A DNA stretch of 13,053 bases from SG8-39 sp041558415 (GTDB taxonomy: Bacteria; Pseudomonadota; Gammaproteobacteria; Burkholderiales; SG8-39): NCBI GenBank assembly GCA_041558415.1, contig JBFFEY010000075.1, forward strand, positions 1 through 13,053, written 5' to 3'. Position 1 is the stretch's first letter. Every line of letters begins with the position of its first letter. A program made the position numbers and the translations under genes. Positions 12,592-13,053 of the stretch are shown in pieces. The notes under the pieces were generated by a model. That model did not search any database, was not told where the DNA came from, and saw only the letters and a list, made by a program, of their open reading frames with translations.

Positions 12592-13053
12592 ATGGAAAAG
12601 CCGCCGTTCCGCGCCGACCAGGTCGGCAGCCTGCTGCGTCCGGCGGTGCTCGCCGAAACGCGCGCGCGCTGGCGGCGCGGCGAGCTGAGCGCGGCGCAGC
12701 TGCGCGCCGCCGAGGACACCGCGATCCGCGAGGCGGTCGGCAGGCAGGAGGCGATCGGCTTGCTGGGCATCAGCGACGGTGAATTTCGCCGCGACTGGTG
12801 GCACCTCGATTTTCTCTCGCGCCTCGAGGGCGTGACGCTGCAGGCGAACCCGGGGCCGAAGTTCGGCGGCACCGAGGAGCAGCCACCGATTCCGACCGTG
12901 ACTGGCCGCATTCGCTGCGCTGCGCCGATCATGGTCGACGACTTCGCGTTCCTGCGCTCGGTCACCAGGCGGACGGCGAAGATGACCATCCCCTCGCCGT
13001 CGATGCTGCATCTGCGCGGCGGGCGGGCGTCGATCTCGCGCGAGATCTACCCC
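12592..13053 (+). CDS. MetE-like (YxjG-type, cobalamin-independent methionine synthase family) protein, 3' end outside window
   Basis: The frame is open for 154 codons from ATG at 12592 to the right edge. The opening PPFRADQVGSLLRPAVLAETRA and then EDTAIREAVGRQEAIGL and ISDGEFRRDWWHLDFL are the hallmark N-terminal blocks of the short MetE-like barrel proteins (about 370 residues; B. subtilis YxjG/YxjH). These correspond to the catalytic C-terminal half of MetE. The zinc-binding His/Cys ligands would lie later, beyond the window, so activity cannot be judged. Relatives include putative methionine synthases and epoxyalkane:CoM transferases; the reaction here is open, but thiol alkyl transfer is the family chemistry. 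The start follows the dioxygenase stop by 3 bases with only a weak AGGG as SD, suggesting cotranscription and reinitiation. Confidence 0.88.
   Translation, partial: MEKPPFRADQVGSLLRPAVLAETRARWRRGELSAAQLRAAEDTAIREAVGRQEAIGLLGISDGEFRRDWWHLDFLSRLEGVTLQANPGPKFGGTEEQPPIPTVTGRIRCAAPIMVDDFAFLRSVTRRTAKMTIPSPSMLHLRGGRASISREIYP

Noticed and set aside
1..13053. Search by eye for tRNA, rRNA, CRISPR repeats, insertion sequence ends, riboswitches or a defence system
   Set aside because: Nothing convincing was seen. Gaps are short, no repeated spacers or transposase motifs appear, and the composition is even across the window.

Overview
The window is 13 kb of GC-rich, densely coding chromosomal DNA. Intergenic gaps run from overlaps to about 90 bases, and the codon third positions are strongly G/C. 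The gene content is a bacterial housekeeping and catabolic mix: a SelO pseudokinase, a low-specificity threonine aldolase, a GhrA-type reductase, an intradiol dioxygenase and an FNR-type operator motif. This points to a Proteobacterium, most likely a beta- or GC-rich gammaproteobacterium. That is a judgement from gene types and composition, since no rRNA or marker gene is present. I see no tRNA, rRNA, CRISPR array, insertion sequence, phage gene or defence system. Two genes are cut by the window edges.

Layout. (1) 1-1399, plus strand: the C-terminal TPR part of a large protein, then a thioredoxin-fold peroxiredoxin-like protein. (2) 1405-2994, minus strand: SelO (YdiU) protein AMPylase, tail to tail with the peroxiredoxin and separated from it by a hairpin that contains both stop codons. 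(3) 3055-7600, plus strand: a small SAM methyltransferase, then a tight four-gene run made of a ketopantoate-reductase-family protein (TTG start), an MBL-fold hydrolase, a threonine aldolase and a class I aminotransferase. Two of its junctions are ATGA overlaps and the third is a strong SD 4 bases from the start. (4) 7597-8061, minus strand: a two-CBS-domain protein whose stop overlaps the aminotransferase stop in a CTAG, preceded by a perfect TTGAT-N4-ATCAA box. (5) 8155-9840, minus strand: a D-aminoacylase-family amidohydrolase, divergent from an SDR oxidoreductase (9865-10626, plus). They share a 24-bp gap whose only AT-rich patch supplies a -10-like box in both directions, each about 6-8 bases from the start codon. 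(6) 10631-11578, minus: a GhrA-like 2-hydroxyacid dehydrogenase. (7) 11635-13053, plus: an intradiol (hydroxyquinol/catechol-type) dioxygenase with an unusual histone-H1-like basic tail, followed after 3 bases by the start of a MetE-like (YxjG-type) methyltransferase that runs off the window.

How the genes may work together. The SelO/peroxiredoxin pair suggests a redox neighbourhood. The four-gene run looks like one co-translated unit of amino/keto acid metabolism, whose actual pathway I cannot assign. The right third (amidohydrolase, SDR, 2-hydroxyacid dehydrogenase, ring-cleavage dioxygenase, MetE-like protein) has the flavour of accessory catabolism, but its units alternate in direction and need not form one pathway. 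I found no clearly undescribed multi-gene system. The best leads are the basic tail on the dioxygenase, the FNR-like promoter of the CBS gene and the probable leaderless divergent promoter at about 9850.
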